Made by a program: the position numbers and the translations under genes. Shown here in pieces: positions 44,518-53,084 of a DNA stretch of 64,000 bases (positions are counted from its first letter, which is position 1; the number at the start of each line of letters is the position of its first letter). The stretch lies in assembly GCA_964420455.1 (NCBI GenBank), contig CAYQTO010000001.1, positions 1-64,000 on the forward strand, written 5' to 3'. Source of the DNA: CAYQTO01 sp964420455 (GTDB lineage Bacteria > Sumerlaeota > Sumerlaeia > SLMS01). The notes beneath the pieces were generated by a model. That model did not search any database, had not been told where the DNA came from, and worked only from the letters and a program-made list of their open reading frames with translations.

Positions 44518-45477
44518 ATGGCGGACGACCTGAAACCCTCCGACGACGAGACCAATGCGGTAGAACCGCCAAGTCGGTTCGACACCGAGCCGCCCGTGGC
44601 CTCCATGCGCCCGGTGCTGATGGTCTTTGATCAAAACAAGCTGCACGAGTGGTACCTGATTGTCCAGGAAACGACGATCATCGGTCGACAGCCCGGGGTC
44701 GACGTGACCCTGAACGACGACGCGGTCTCCCGCCAGCACGCCCGCATCGAGTACGAGAATATCAACCACGCGTACGAGGAGCCGCGCTGCGTCCTTCACG
44801 ACGAGGGGAGCCGCAACGGCATCCTCTTTAACGGCCAGCGCCTTGCCGATCCCGTTATCCTGCGCACGGGAGACCGGTTTTTTGTGGGCAACACCTGCCT
44901 TGCCTACTTCGTCCGCACGGACCTCGAGATCAGCCAGGATCGCAAGCTGCGGAACATGGCCACCACCGATTCACTGACGGGGCTCATGAACCGGGGCTAC
45001 ATGGCGATCCAGTTCAAGCGCGAGTTCGACCGCTCGCGTCGCTACCGACGTCCGCTCAGCCTCATGATGATCGACATCGACGATTTCAAGAAAATCAACG
45101 ACACCTTCGGCCACAAGGCGGGCGACGATGTGCTGCAGGAACTCGCTCACATCCTCCAGCAAAAGACCCGCATCCACGACCTTGTGGCGCGCTACGGCGG
45201 CGAGGAAATGTCGATCCTCCTCCCGGAGACCAATCTCCAGAGTGCCCTGGTCATCGCCGAGCGTATCCGCCGGATGATCAGCTCCCATGATTTTCCATCG
45301 GAAGACCAGCACATCCACTTATCCGTAAGTATTGGCGTGGCGGAGCTCGACGCGGTGGGTCAGGATACCCTCGACGAACTCCTCAACCGGGCCGACAAGG
45401 CCCTCTATACCGCCAAAAAGTCGGGCAAGGACCGAGTGTGCTCGGACGATGTCGAGCCGGACCCCAACCCCGTCTAG
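44518..45477 (+). CDS. FHA-domain diguanylate cyclase
   Basis: This protein of 319 residues makes cyclic-di-GMP. The FHA domain at about 40-130 (TIIGRQPGVDVTLNDDAVSRQHARIEY) binds phosphothreonine, so a Ser/Thr kinase probably controls it. The GGDEF domain at 145-305 has the active motif RYGGEEM. The inhibitory RxxD site is intact (TRIHD just before). The start of the domain (LTGLMNRGYMAIQ, IDIDDFKKINDTFGH) is standard. No kinase gene is in the window. Its stop overlaps a convergent gene by four bases. Confidence 0.94.
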   Translation: MADDLKPSDDETNAVEPPSRFDTEPPVASMRPVLMVFDQNKLHEWYLIVQETTIIGRQPGVDVTLNDDAVSRQHARIEYENINHAYEEPRCVLHDEGSRNGILFNGQRLADPVILRTGDRFFVGNTCLAYFVRTDLEISQDRKLRNMATTDSLTGLMNRGYMAIQFKREFDRSRRYRRPLSLMMIDIDDFKKINDTFGHKAGDDVLQELAHILQQKTRIHDLVARYGGEEMSILLPETNLQSALVIAERIRRMISSHDFPSEDQHIHLSVSIGVAELDAVGQDTLDELLNRADKALYTAKKSGKDRVCSDDVEPDPNPV

Positions 45478-45920
45478 TTGGTGCGGTCGCTTTCCACTTC
45501 CTTGATGAGCCGGTCGACCGAGTAGACACTCACCATTTCGCTGAAATGGACGAGAAAGGACCGTCCGTCCTCGAGGAAGAGAACTTCCTGAAAGCTGCGA
45601 TTGCGAAGGTCGATCTCAAGGAGACTGCGGAGCCGGCGGTCGTCCCTCCACCAGACCGTGATCGCGTCCGTTGTGCGGACCAGGAAAACCGGTGTGTCGG
45701 GGAAAATGTGGATCTGGCGGATCCGGTCACCGGACCGCGTCACCTCGATCCGGTTCACATAGGACGCATTGTAGGTGATCCGCACATCCCCGCCGTCGGT
45801 ATCCTGCAGATCCTGGCCATAGGCGGGCATGGGGCCGTCGCCAAGAACGCCCACCAGCGCAAGCATGCCCACACAAACGCCCGTTGTTCCGGCGATGATC
45901 CACGACCGGTAGTTGCCCAT
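45474..45920 (-). CDS. Exported protein of unknown function
   Basis: This is a 148-residue protein from the ATG at 45920. It starts with a hydrophobic segment (SWIIAGTTGVCVGMLALVGVLG) that is a signal peptide or anchor. The mature part is a single small domain with alternating strands (IRQIHIFPDTPVFLVRTTDAITVWW and FQEVLFLEDGRSFLVHFSEM) and many Arg and Asp residues. I do not recognise it. A longer frame upstream is possible but would bury the signal. It is convergent with the FHA-cyclase gene and lies downstream of speE by 95 bases on the same strand. Confidence 0.7.
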   Translation of the reverse strand: MGNYRSWIIAGTTGVCVGMLALVGVLGDGPMPAYGQDLQDTDGGDVRITYNASYVNRIEVTRSGDRIRQIHIFPDTPVFLVRTTDAITVWWRDDRRLRSLLEIDLRNRSFQEVLFLEDGRSFLVHFSEMVSVYSVDRLIKEVESDRTN

Positions 45921-46015
45921 GACCAATCCACCCTCGATTCGAAGATGGGCCTCCCGGAGGGAGACCCTTTGCTGATGACCGCTTTTCGGCACCGTTTCCA
46001 TGGGGCTCCGGGGTG

Positions 46016-46888
46016 TCAAGTTGAAGGGCGGGAGGGCGCCCCGGAGCCCTTCGCGAGCAGTTCCTCCACGTAGGGAGGCAGGACGAACGCGGCCCGGTGG
46101 ATGGCGGGGGAGTAGTATTTGAGGGCTATTCCGTCCACGGAGCCGGGGCGTGGCGAGGCCGGATCCGCGTCCCGGCTGTTGGTTGCCACACAGAAGTACC
46201 AGGTCCCGGTGTGGTAGGAAGGAATGTCCGCCCGGCAGATCCCAACGCGGGAGAAGCTCCCGGCGATACGGTCGCGGATGGCCAGAACCCGCGACGCCAT
46301 GGAGAACGGATTTTCGGAAAGATGGGTCGCCACGATCCCGTCGGGGGTAAGGATGCGGGCCACATCGCGATAGAACTCCCCGCCAAAGAGCACCTCGCCG
46401 GGCCCCGAGGGATCCGTCCCGTCAACGATCACAACGTCGTATGTGGACGTTTCCGTCTCGCGAACATGGGCGAGACCGTCCCCAATCAGCACGGTCGCCC
46501 GCGGATCGTCAAAACCGTTGGCGAGGGAGGGGAGGAACTCGCGGGACACCTCAAGCACCAACCGGTCGATTTCCACGAGGGTCGCCGATTCGACACCCGG
46601 GTGACGGAGGACCTCGCGCAGTACCCCCCCGTCGCCGCCTCCGACGATGAGCACCTTGCGCGGGGCGGGATGCGCCGCCAACGGCACGTGGGCCATCATC
46701 TCGTGGTAAACAAACTCATCCTTTTCCGTCGTCATGACAAAGCCATCCATGACGAGCATTCGTCCGAAATCGTTGGTCTCGATGACAGCGATGTCCTGAA
46801 AGGGGGACCGGCCGCGGAAGAGGACCCGCTCGACCTTCCAGGAAAGGCGCTCGGTGGGCGTATGAAGCTCGGTGAACCAAAAGTCCAT
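46016..46888 (-). CDS. speE: Spermidine synthase
   Basis: This aminopropyltransferase makes spermidine from putrescine and decarboxylated SAM, 290 residues. The cofactor-binding motif VLIVGGGDGGVLREVLRH lies near 78. Substrate-binding acids lie in the TEKDEFVYHEMMAHVPL segment near 55 and in YDVVIVDGTDPSGPGEVLF near 150. The tail is slightly shorter than usual and otherwise normal. The protein is cytoplasmic. It stands alone, with no adoMet decarboxylase nearby. Confidence 0.95.
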   Translation of the reverse strand: MDFWFTELHTPTERLSWKVERVLFRGRSPFQDIAVIETNDFGRMLVMDGFVMTTEKDEFVYHEMMAHVPLAAHPAPRKVLIVGGGDGGVLREVLRHPGVESATLVEIDRLVLEVSREFLPSLANGFDDPRATVLIGDGLAHVRETETSTYDVVIVDGTDPSGPGEVLFGGEFYRDVARILTPDGIVATHLSENPFSMASRVLAIRDRIAGSFSRVGICRADIPSYHTGTWYFCVATNSRDADPASPRPGSVDGIALKYYSPAIHRAAFVLPPYVEELLAKGSGAPSRPST

Positions 46889-46960
46889 GTGCGTGGCCTC
46901 CGGGTGATCCGGCCGCGACGGTGAGGGAGACGCGGATCATGGGGCAAGGGTGTGGGGCGC

Positions 46961-46996
46961 AAAAAAAGTCCGGCGCCCCACGGGTGGGGCGCCGGA
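46961..46996 (-). terminator. Terminator downstream of the fasciclin gene
   Basis: TCCGGCGCCCCA (46969-46980) pairs with TGGGGCGCCGGA (46985-46996) around CGGG. On the minus strand this is followed by a run of seven Ts (46961-46967). It ends the fasciclin gene before speE. Confidence 0.9.
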
Positions 46997-47026
46997 GTGG
47001 TCCTTCCGCGTGTGGAAAGGGCGCGA

Positions 47027-47989
47027 TCAGCCGCCGGGAGTGCCGGGCACGATCACCGAATCGATCACGTGAATCACACCGTTGGATCCCATGATGTCGG
47101 TCTTGATGACCCGGGCGTCGTTGATCTTCACCGTCCCGTAGGAGGTGGAGATTCTGATCATGTCGCCCTGGAGGGTCTTGGCTTCGCTCAGGCCGGTCAC
47201 CTTGTCGGCGGTCACCTTGCCCGGAACCACGTGGTAGAGGAGCACGCCCTTCAGCGCGTCCTGATCGTTCAGGAGCCCGTTGAGGGTCGTCTCGGGCAGC
47301 TTGGCGAACGCCGCATTGGTGGGCGCAAAGACCGTGAAGGGGCCTTCGCCATTGAGCGCGTCGACGAGTTCCGCCTTCTGGAGGGCGGTTACCAGCGTGG
47401 AGAAATCCTCGTTGCCAGCAGCGATTTCAGCGACCGTCTTGGTCTCTTCACCGCCCTGCATTGACGGCGGCAGGATCACCGTGTCGATCACATGAATCAC
47501 GCCGTTGCTAGCCATCACGTCGGCCTTCGCGACGGTGGCATTGTTGATCATGACCTTGTTGTCTTTCACGGCGATCTTGACCGATTCACCCTGAACGGTC
47601 TTGGCGGTCTCGAGGGAGACGACCTGGTCAGAGGTCACCTTGCCAGGAACCACGTGGTAAAGGAGGACCTGCTTGAGCTGCTCCGGGTTGGCGAGGAGCG
47701 ACTCGAGGGTACCCTCGGGCAGCTTCGCGAAGGCGTCATCGGTGGGAGCAAAGACGGTGAGGGCCTCCGCCGTGGCGACCGTTTCGACGAGTCCGGCGGC
47801 ATCGAGTGCCTTGACGAGTGTCTTGAAGTTACCGTTGCTGACGGCGACTTCGGCGAGGTTGCCGCTGGCCTTTTGCGCCATGTCGGCGTGTCCGTGGTTG
47901 TCGGCCGCGGCAGGCTGGGCCATGGCGATGAGGGCGCCGACAGCGAGGCCGGCAACCATTTTGGTGAACGTCTTCATGCAGGAAAGCAT
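47027..47989 (-). CDS. Two-domain fasciclin (FAS1) protein, exported
   Basis: This is a 320-residue cell-surface or periplasmic protein. The start at 47989 has AGGAG nine bases upstream. ATGs at 47998 and 47977 are alternatives. A signal peptide (FTKMVAGLAVGALIAMAQPAAA) leads into two FAS1 domains at about 45-175 and 190-320. Each has the H1 motif (TVFAPTDDAFAKLP and TVFAPTNAAFAKLP) and the YH motif (LLYHVVPGKVT in both), followed by NGVIHVID. The domains are close to each other in sequence, as from an internal duplication. FAS1 proteins mediate adhesion. Confidence 0.95.
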   Translation of the reverse strand: MLSCMKTFTKMVAGLAVGALIAMAQPAAADNHGHADMAQKASGNLAEVAVSNGNFKTLVKALDAAGLVETVATAEALTVFAPTDDAFAKLPEGTLESLLANPEQLKQVLLYHVVPGKVTSDQVVSLETAKTVQGESVKIAVKDNKVMINNATVAKADVMASNGVIHVIDTVILPPSMQGGEETKTVAEIAAGNEDFSTLVTALQKAELVDALNGEGPFTVFAPTNAAFAKLPETTLNGLLNDQDALKGVLLYHVVPGKVTADKVTGLSEAKTLQGDMIRISTSYGTVKINDARVIKTDIMGSNGVIHVIDSVIVPGTPGG

Positions 47990-48168
47990 TCGGTTCATCT
48001 CCTGTGCGTGATTTGGCGGCCAGCGAGGGACAAGACCCGGGTGAGTGGGTGTCCCTCCGCCGTCCGCTCGAAATGAAGAGGGCATGGAGCATACCAAGGA
48101 AGGGACTTGGTCTGTCGGACTTTTTCGCCCGACGGAAAATCAAGGTGCCCCACCCGGGCACATTTGTC

Positions 48169-48197
48169 TTGTCCGACGGCGGGCCAGAAAGGATAAC
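48169..48197 (+). promoter_or_regulatory. Candidate promoter for the bS22-like gene
   Basis: TTGTCC (48169-48174) and GATAAC (48192-48197) are separated by 17 bases, in the 274-base gap between the divergent fasciclin and small ribosomal protein genes. Initiation would fall near 48204, about 60 bases before the ATG. Confidence 0.35.
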
Positions 48198-48263
48198 CTC
48201 GTTACTTTGCCGCCCAAGAGGCGGTGTCGCAACTCCCCCCAAGGCAAGGAGCCAAACGCGTCT

Positions 48264-48353
48264 ATGGGCAGCGTGATCAAGTGGCGTCGTAAGAAGATTC
48301 GTAAGCACAAGTACAAGAAACTCCGCCGCCGGACACGTTTCCAGCGCAAATAA
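48264..48353 (+). CDS. bS22-type small ribosomal protein (AURKAIP1/COX24 domain)
   Basis: This is a 29-residue, extremely basic protein (MGSVIKWRRKKIRKHKYKK, then LRRRTRFQRK). It matches the pattern of the short bacterial proteins with the AURKAIP1/COX24 domain (usually MGSVIKKRRKRMRKKKHRKLLRRTRxQRR), of which the mycobacterial member is ribosomal protein bS22 and the mitochondrial relative is mS38. AAGGAG lies 12 bases before the ATG. It is 21 bases upstream of the STAS gene. It is too short for most gene finders, and its frame is hidden within a longer open frame starting at 48045. Confidence 0.85.
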   Translation: MGSVIKWRRKKIRKHKYKKLRRRTRFQRK

Positions 48354-48374
48354 GACGCTGGCGGGGATCTGTTC

Positions 48375-48719
48375 GTGTCATCCTCCTCCGCTTGGATCAG
48401 GATTCCGGTCGTGCACCTGGATATCGAAAAGGATCAATCAGGGAGGACCCAGCTCAGCCTGCACGGCCGGCTGACCTTTGACGTGGCCAACGATTTCCGC
48501 CTCAAGCTCCAAGAAGTCCTCTCCACGAACCCCACGGAGATCGTGGTGGACCTCTCCGACTTGGAATACATCGATACCAGCGGGCTGGGTGTCTTTGTTG
48601 CCGTTTCGCAACAATGCCGCCAGTCGAACACCCTGTTTCGGCTGGTGAGGCCTCGTGAAAAGGTCATGAAGATCTTCCGGATGACGAAGCTCAATCTCCT
48701 GCTAGACATCTCCGAGTAA
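48375..48719 (+). CDS. STAS-domain anti-sigma factor antagonist
   Basis: This is a 114-residue single STAS domain, SpoIIAA/RsbV type. It starts with GTG. The phosphorylatable Ser lies in EYIDTSGLGVFVAV near residue 70, which is the expected place. It would be phosphorylated by a kinase/anti-sigma factor and dephosphorylated by the PP2C phosphatase whose gene begins four bases later. No matching kinase or sigma factor is in the window, so the output is unknown. Confidence 0.92.
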   Translation: MSSSSAWIRIPVVHLDIEKDQSGRTQLSLHGRLTFDVANDFRLKLQEVLSTNPTEIVVDLSDLEYIDTSGLGVFVAVSQQCRQSNTLFRLVRPREKVMKIFRMTKLNLLLDISE

Positions 48720-48723
48720 CCCC

Positions 48724-49887
48724 GTGGACTCCGCGCAGGGCCACATCCTCGTCTGTGACGACAATCCTGTTGATACGCGGATCATCCAGGAAGTCCTCAA
48801 GCGGGCCAACTTCACTGTTCAGACCGTCAACAGCGGCAAGGATGCCCTCGGCGCGCTGTCAACCGGCCGCCACGACCTCCTCCTGATCGATTACGAAATG
48901 CCGGGGCTGTCCGGGCTCGATGTCCTCGACAAGCTTCTCAGCGAGTCGACGTTGTCCCGCCGCATTCCCGTCGTTGTCCTCACCTCGCACATGGACCAGG
49001 ACAAGCGGCTGGAGTTCCTGCGGCGAGGGGCCACCGATTACCTGACGAAGCCCTTCGATCCCCTCGAACTGGTCATACGGCTCGAAAATCACGTGCAGGC
49101 CAAGCGTCTGCGCAGCAGCCTGATCCGCGCGAACAAGGCCCTCCAGAAGGAGCGGGAAAAAGTCGCCTCCCTCCAGCAAGGCCTCCTTCCCTCCCGTCTC
49201 CTCGACCATCCGGCCATGGAGGCCGCGGCGCTTTACCTCCCCAGCGGCATGGCCAGCGGCGACTACTATGATGTGATCGAACGGCCGAGCGGCCGCCTTC
49301 TGATCGTCCTCGCCGACGTGGCCGGCCACGGCATCCCGAGCGCCATGTACATGGCAACCGTGCGGGCCACCCTCCACGCGGTGGCGGATTCCGAGATGTC
49401 CCTCGGCGAGATCCTGATGCACCTCAACCGTGTGGTGAAGCGCGCGGTGGATGAATACAGCTTTGTGACGTGTTACCTGGCCACGCTGGACCCGTCGAGC
49501 GGCTGGCTGGAGCAGACGGCCGCGGGTCACCACCCCGGCCTCCTCGTCCGCGATGGCAAGGTTGACCAGCTCCCCCTGGACGCCACCTACCCCCTCGGGA
49601 TTACGGACGCGCTGGACCCACCCCTCACAACTGTCCGCCTCCAGCACGGCGACATGGTCGTCACCTACACGGACGGGGTCATCGACCGCGCCGGCGAGGG
49701 CGGCGTCAGCTTCGGGCTCGAGGCGCTTTCCGCGGTCGTCGAATACAATGCGCCCCTTGGCCCCGCCAACATCGTCGACGAGACCGAAAAGGCACTTCTT
49801 TCCTTCCGCTCCTCCACCATCGAGCAGGACGACGCGACGATGCTCGTCTTTCAGTATCGGGGCCGCCGGCCGTCGACCTCCCCTTGA
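48724..49887 (+). CDS. Response regulator with PP2C (SpoIIE/RsbU-like) phosphatase domain
   Basis: This 387-residue protein starts with GTG. The receiver domain at 1-125 has LVCDDNPVD, the phosphate-accepting Asp in LLLIDYEMPGLSG near 57, VVLTS and the Lys in YLTKPFDP. A coiled linker of about 35 residues follows. The phosphatase at 165-380 has ASGDYYDVIE, ADVAGHGIPSAMYMA and YTDGVIDRAGEGG, with metal-binding aspartates in place. It presumably dephosphorylates the STAS protein encoded four bases upstream, triggered by a histidine kinase not in view. Its stop overlaps the next start (TTGA). Confidence 0.94.
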   Translation: MDSAQGHILVCDDNPVDTRIIQEVLKRANFTVQTVNSGKDALGALSTGRHDLLLIDYEMPGLSGLDVLDKLLSESTLSRRIPVVVLTSHMDQDKRLEFLRRGATDYLTKPFDPLELVIRLENHVQAKRLRSSLIRANKALQKEREKVASLQQGLLPSRLLDHPAMEAAALYLPSGMASGDYYDVIERPSGRLLIVLADVAGHGIPSAMYMATVRATLHAVADSEMSLGEILMHLNRVVKRAVDEYSFVTCYLATLDPSSGWLEQTAAGHHPGLLVRDGKVDQLPLDATYPLGITDALDPPLTTVRLQHGDMVVTYTDGVIDRAGEGGVSFGLEALSAVVEYNAPLGPANIVDETEKALLSFRSSTIEQDDATMLVFQYRGRRPSTSP

Positions 49888-51104
49888 GGGTCCTTGTCCT
49901 GAACCACAACCTTGCGGGCCGCGGGGCGTGGTTCCGCGCCCGCGCCATCGCCCGTTGCCTCCATCAGGACGGCCACGACATCACTTTTGTCTATACCGGC
50001 GAGGGGTACTACCGTCGGCGGGGCCTTCGCCGGGGCACCCGTTGGACCGAGTGGGGAAGCCCCGCCTGGGACCCCCTGCGCGGGCATGGGGAGGGCTACG
50101 GGCCGCTCGGGCTTCTGGACCGCCTCGGCCTCGGGGACGATCCGTACGACCTCGTCTATACCTTTTCCCACAAGCCGGTCGACGCCTGGATTGCCCGGTG
50201 GGTGCGGCGTCGTCGGCATGCGTTTTGGATCGCCGACTGGTGCGACCTCTGGCAGTCGCAACGGGGCGGTTTGCTCGATCGGCGCCATTGGAGCCGCCCC
50301 TTTCCTCCCCACGCAAGCGGCTGGCGTGCCCCCCTCCATGAGTGGCTTTCCCGCCACGAGGACGCTCACGAACTCAGTGCCGCTCGCCGGGCGGACGCCG
50401 TATCGATCATCGCCCGCCCCATGCGATCGTGGGCCCGGCGCCTCGGCCGCCAGGAGGACGATGTTCTCTTTCTGCCGACGCCGGCGGAGTCCGCCGCGCC
50501 GCCGATTTGCCGCCAGGAGGCCCGCGAGCCGCTTCGCCTTGCCCACGACACTCCGGTGGCCGCCTATGTGGCCAATGTCACGCCCGACAACCGGCTGCTG
50601 GGGATGGCGCTCGAGCGTGTTTGGGCGCGGCGACCGGACCTCGTGTTTCTTTCCATGGGACCCCCGTGGTTCCGTGACCTCGCGGCGATGGCGCCGCATG
50701 AGCGTGCGGGGCGCCTGCGCGACCTCGGTCGGGTAGATCCGGCGGATCTTCCGAATGTCCTGGCCGCCGCCGATTTCGCCGTCTCGCCCCTCCGCGACCT
50801 TCCCTTCAATCGGTGCCGATGGCCCCATAAGATGCTCGATTACTTTTCCGCCGGCTTGCCGGTTGCCGCAAACGACGTGGGCGAGGTGGGCCGCTACCTG
50901 CGCGAGCGCCAGGCAGGAGTCCTCGGCCCCCCGACGCCCGCTGGGCTGGCGAGCGCCATGCTTCGCCTTGTGGAGGACGACGAAGTCCGAAAAGAGACAG
51001 CCCAAGCCGCACAACACGCCAGAAACCGAGATTTTTCCCCCGCGCGCATCCGCCAGCGCCTTCGGGCTTTCCTCGGGAGCCGCGGGCTCCCACCAGTCAA
51101 TTGA
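49884..51104 (+). CDS. Glycosyltransferase, GT4-like
   Basis: This cytoplasmic glycosyltransferase has 406 residues and starts with TTG overlapping the previous stop by four bases. The N-terminal Rossmann fold begins MRVLVLNHNLAGRGAWFRARAIA, typical of GT4 acceptor domains. The C-terminal donor domain has DLPNVLAAADFAVSPLRDLPFN and HKMLDYFSAGLPVAANDVGEVG, which includes the sugar-nucleotide-binding E/D-x7-E region in altered form. The sugar and acceptor are unknown. It may modify envelope material under control of the STAS/RsbU pair. Two octamers (49989, 50154) lie in this gene. Confidence 0.82.
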   Translation: MRVLVLNHNLAGRGAWFRARAIARCLHQDGHDITFVYTGEGYYRRRGLRRGTRWTEWGSPAWDPLRGHGEGYGPLGLLDRLGLGDDPYDLVYTFSHKPVDAWIARWVRRRRHAFWIADWCDLWQSQRGGLLDRRHWSRPFPPHASGWRAPLHEWLSRHEDAHELSAARRADAVSIIARPMRSWARRLGRQEDDVLFLPTPAESAAPPICRQEAREPLRLAHDTPVAAYVANVTPDNRLLGMALERVWARRPDLVFLSMGPPWFRDLAAMAPHERAGRLRDLGRVDPADLPNVLAAADFAVSPLRDLPFNRCRWPHKMLDYFSAGLPVAANDVGEVGRYLRERQAGVLGPPTPAGLASAMLRLVEDDEVRKETAQAAQHARNRDFSPARIRQRLRAFLGSRGLPPVN

Positions 51105-51128
51105 ACCAGGAGGCTTTCGCACGGATCG

Positions 51129-51536
51129 ATGGTGGCAACGCTTGAAGTATCGACGAAGGGCAAGGGCCTGCAGGAGATCACCGGCGAGGTGAATCGCGCC
51201 GTCGCCACGGCTGGTGTGGACGAGGGGCTTTGCACGGTCTTCATCCAGCACACTTCGGCCAGCCTGATCATCCAGGAGAACGCGGACCCCTCGGCGCGGC
51301 GCGACCTGGAGGCATGGATCGACCGCCATGTGCCCGAGAACGATCCCGCCCATACCCACACGGCGGAGGGGCCGGATGACATGCCCGCCCATATCAAGGC
51401 GGTGCTGACGGCCACCTCTCTGTCGATCCCGGTGGTGGGGGGGCGGCTGGCCCTCGGCACGTGGCAGGGGATTTTCCTTTGGGAGCACCGAGCGGCTCGC
51501 CATCGACGGAGGATCGTCCTTCACATATCGGCATAA
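51129..51536 (+). CDS. YjbQ family protein (UPF0047)
   Basis: This is a 135-residue protein of the UPF0047 family. Conserved features are LCTVFIQHTSASLIIQENADP near 35-55 and the repeated histidines in HTHTAEGPDDMPAHIKAVL near 78, followed by GTWQGIFLWEHR. Some members have a weak thiamin-phosphate synthase activity, and they are also described as metal-binding phosphate-pocket proteins. The true role is unclear. AGGAGG lies 15 bases before the ATG, slightly far. Confidence 0.93.
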   Translation: MVATLEVSTKGKGLQEITGEVNRAVATAGVDEGLCTVFIQHTSASLIIQENADPSARRDLEAWIDRHVPENDPAHTHTAEGPDDMPAHIKAVLTATSLSIPVVGGRLALGTWQGIFLWEHRAARHRRRIVLHISA

Positions 51537-51698
51537 ACGCGGATTTATGGAAGAATTTTCCGAAAGCTTGGGATTTCCTCCTTGATTGTCCCCAACCGCG
51601 CCAACCAACCTCTCGTCCATTCGCCGCGGCTCCCTCCCTGAGCCGAAATCCACAAGCGCCCGCCCCCCGGCAGCAACAGACTGCTCCTTTCTCCTAAG

Positions 51699-53084
51699 TT
51701 GGATCCCGAGCCTCCGAAACCGCGTCGCTTTCCGGCCCCCCTCACCGCCAGTCTGCTCCTCCTGTTGCTGCCTGCGACGGTCATGGCACAAGGCGGCGAG
51801 TACGAATCTCCCCCCGAAGGGATGGGTCCGTGGCCCCACCTGTTGGTGCTCGTGGGTGCGCTGCTCCTCAATGTGGTCTATACCATGGCACGGACAGCGG
51901 TGGCGGCGATTGGCCCGCTGGCGATGGAGAAGATCGAGGAGGAGACTTCGTTTTTCTCGAGGCGGCTCCAGCGGCTGCTCCCAACGCTTCCCCTCCTCGA
52001 GCGTCGCCTGCGGAGCTCCGCCGCCGTCATGGTCCTCGTGGCGGCGATGTGCGCCACCCACCTCGGAAGCCACCTCGTCTATCCGTCGCCCTATCTCGGG
52101 GTCGCGCTGGCCCTGCTGGTGCTGTTCCTTGTGCACATGGTGGTTGTCGAGGGGTTGTCTCAATACGTGGCGCTGAGCGGCCCGACGACGATGCTGCGCT
52201 GGGTCGTGCCGCTGGCAATCGTGCTTTCCTTCCCGTTCATGGCGGTGGCTTGGCCGTTCCGGCTGCTGACCGGCGAGCGGAAGACCGGCAGCTCGCCGGC
52301 TCGGCTCTCTGCCATGCACCTGCGCCTCCTTCCCACCCTGCGCGGCATTCAGCGTGTGATCGACGAGGAGGCTTTTGAGATGATCGACTCGGTTCGCGAG
52401 TTCGCCGACACCACCGCGGAGGAGATCATGACCCCACGGACGGAAGTCGAGGCGATCCCCGACGATCTCGCCCCGGAGGAGGTCTACAGCCGCCTGCGCC
52501 AGGCGGAGTACAGCCGCCTCGTCGTTTACCGGGGGTCCATCGATCATGTGCGCGGAACGCTGCTGGCCAAGCAGGTCCTTCTTCAAAAGCCCGCCGATCC
52601 CTACTCGCTCATCCGTGATCCCATCATCGTCAGCGAGAAGACACGTCTCCTCGATCTCTTGAGCCTCATCCGGCAAAACCGGACTCATCTCGCCGTGGTC
52701 CTCGACGAGTATGGGGGCATGGCGGGCATCGTGACCTTGCACGATCTGTTCGAAGCGATCGTGGGGCACATCGAGGATCGCGAGGACGACGAGGGCGCCC
52801 TCCTCGAGCAGATCGCCGAGGGCGCCTGGCGCCTGAACGGACGCATGGAGGTGTGGGAGGTGAACGAGGAGCTGGACCTGGACCTCGACGAGGACACGGC
52901 CCGGACCATTGGCGGACTCGTCTTCAACACACTCGGCCGCGTGGCGGAGAACGGCGACACGGTCTCGCTCAACGGTCTCACCATCGAGGTCGAGGAGACA
53001 CGCGACAATCGGGTGGAGACCGTCGTGCTCAGAAACAACGTGCCGGGCACGCTCGAGCCGACCCCCAAGGCGGAACCCTCGTGA
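51699..53084 (+). CDS. CorC/HlyC-type CBS-domain membrane protein
   Basis: The product has 461 residues from a TTG start. A signal-like segment (APLTASLLLLLLPATVMA) and several membrane helices occupy residues 1-200 (DUF21-like). A CBS pair follows at about 225-345 (EEIMTPRTEVEAIPDD and HLAVVLDEYGGMAGIVTLHDLFEAIVG), then the CorC_HlyC domain at 360-450 (EDTARTIGGLVFNTLGRVAENG). Such proteins are linked with magnesium or cobalt efflux. It overlaps a paralogue by four bases, and the two may form a heterodimer. Confidence 0.93.
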   Translation: MDPEPPKPRRFPAPLTASLLLLLLPATVMAQGGEYESPPEGMGPWPHLLVLVGALLLNVVYTMARTAVAAIGPLAMEKIEEETSFFSRRLQRLLPTLPLLERRLRSSAAVMVLVAAMCATHLGSHLVYPSPYLGVALALLVLFLVHMVVVEGLSQYVALSGPTTMLRWVVPLAIVLSFPFMAVAWPFRLLTGERKTGSSPARLSAMHLRLLPTLRGIQRVIDEEAFEMIDSVREFADTTAEEIMTPRTEVEAIPDDLAPEEVYSRLRQAEYSRLVVYRGSIDHVRGTLLAKQVLLQKPADPYSLIRDPIIVSEKTRLLDLLSLIRQNRTHLAVVLDEYGGMAGIVTLHDLFEAIVGHIEDREDDEGALLEQIAEGAWRLNGRMEVWEVNEELDLDLDEDTARTIGGLVFNTLGRVAENGDTVSLNGLTIEVEETRDNRVETVVLRNNVPGTLEPTPKAEPS

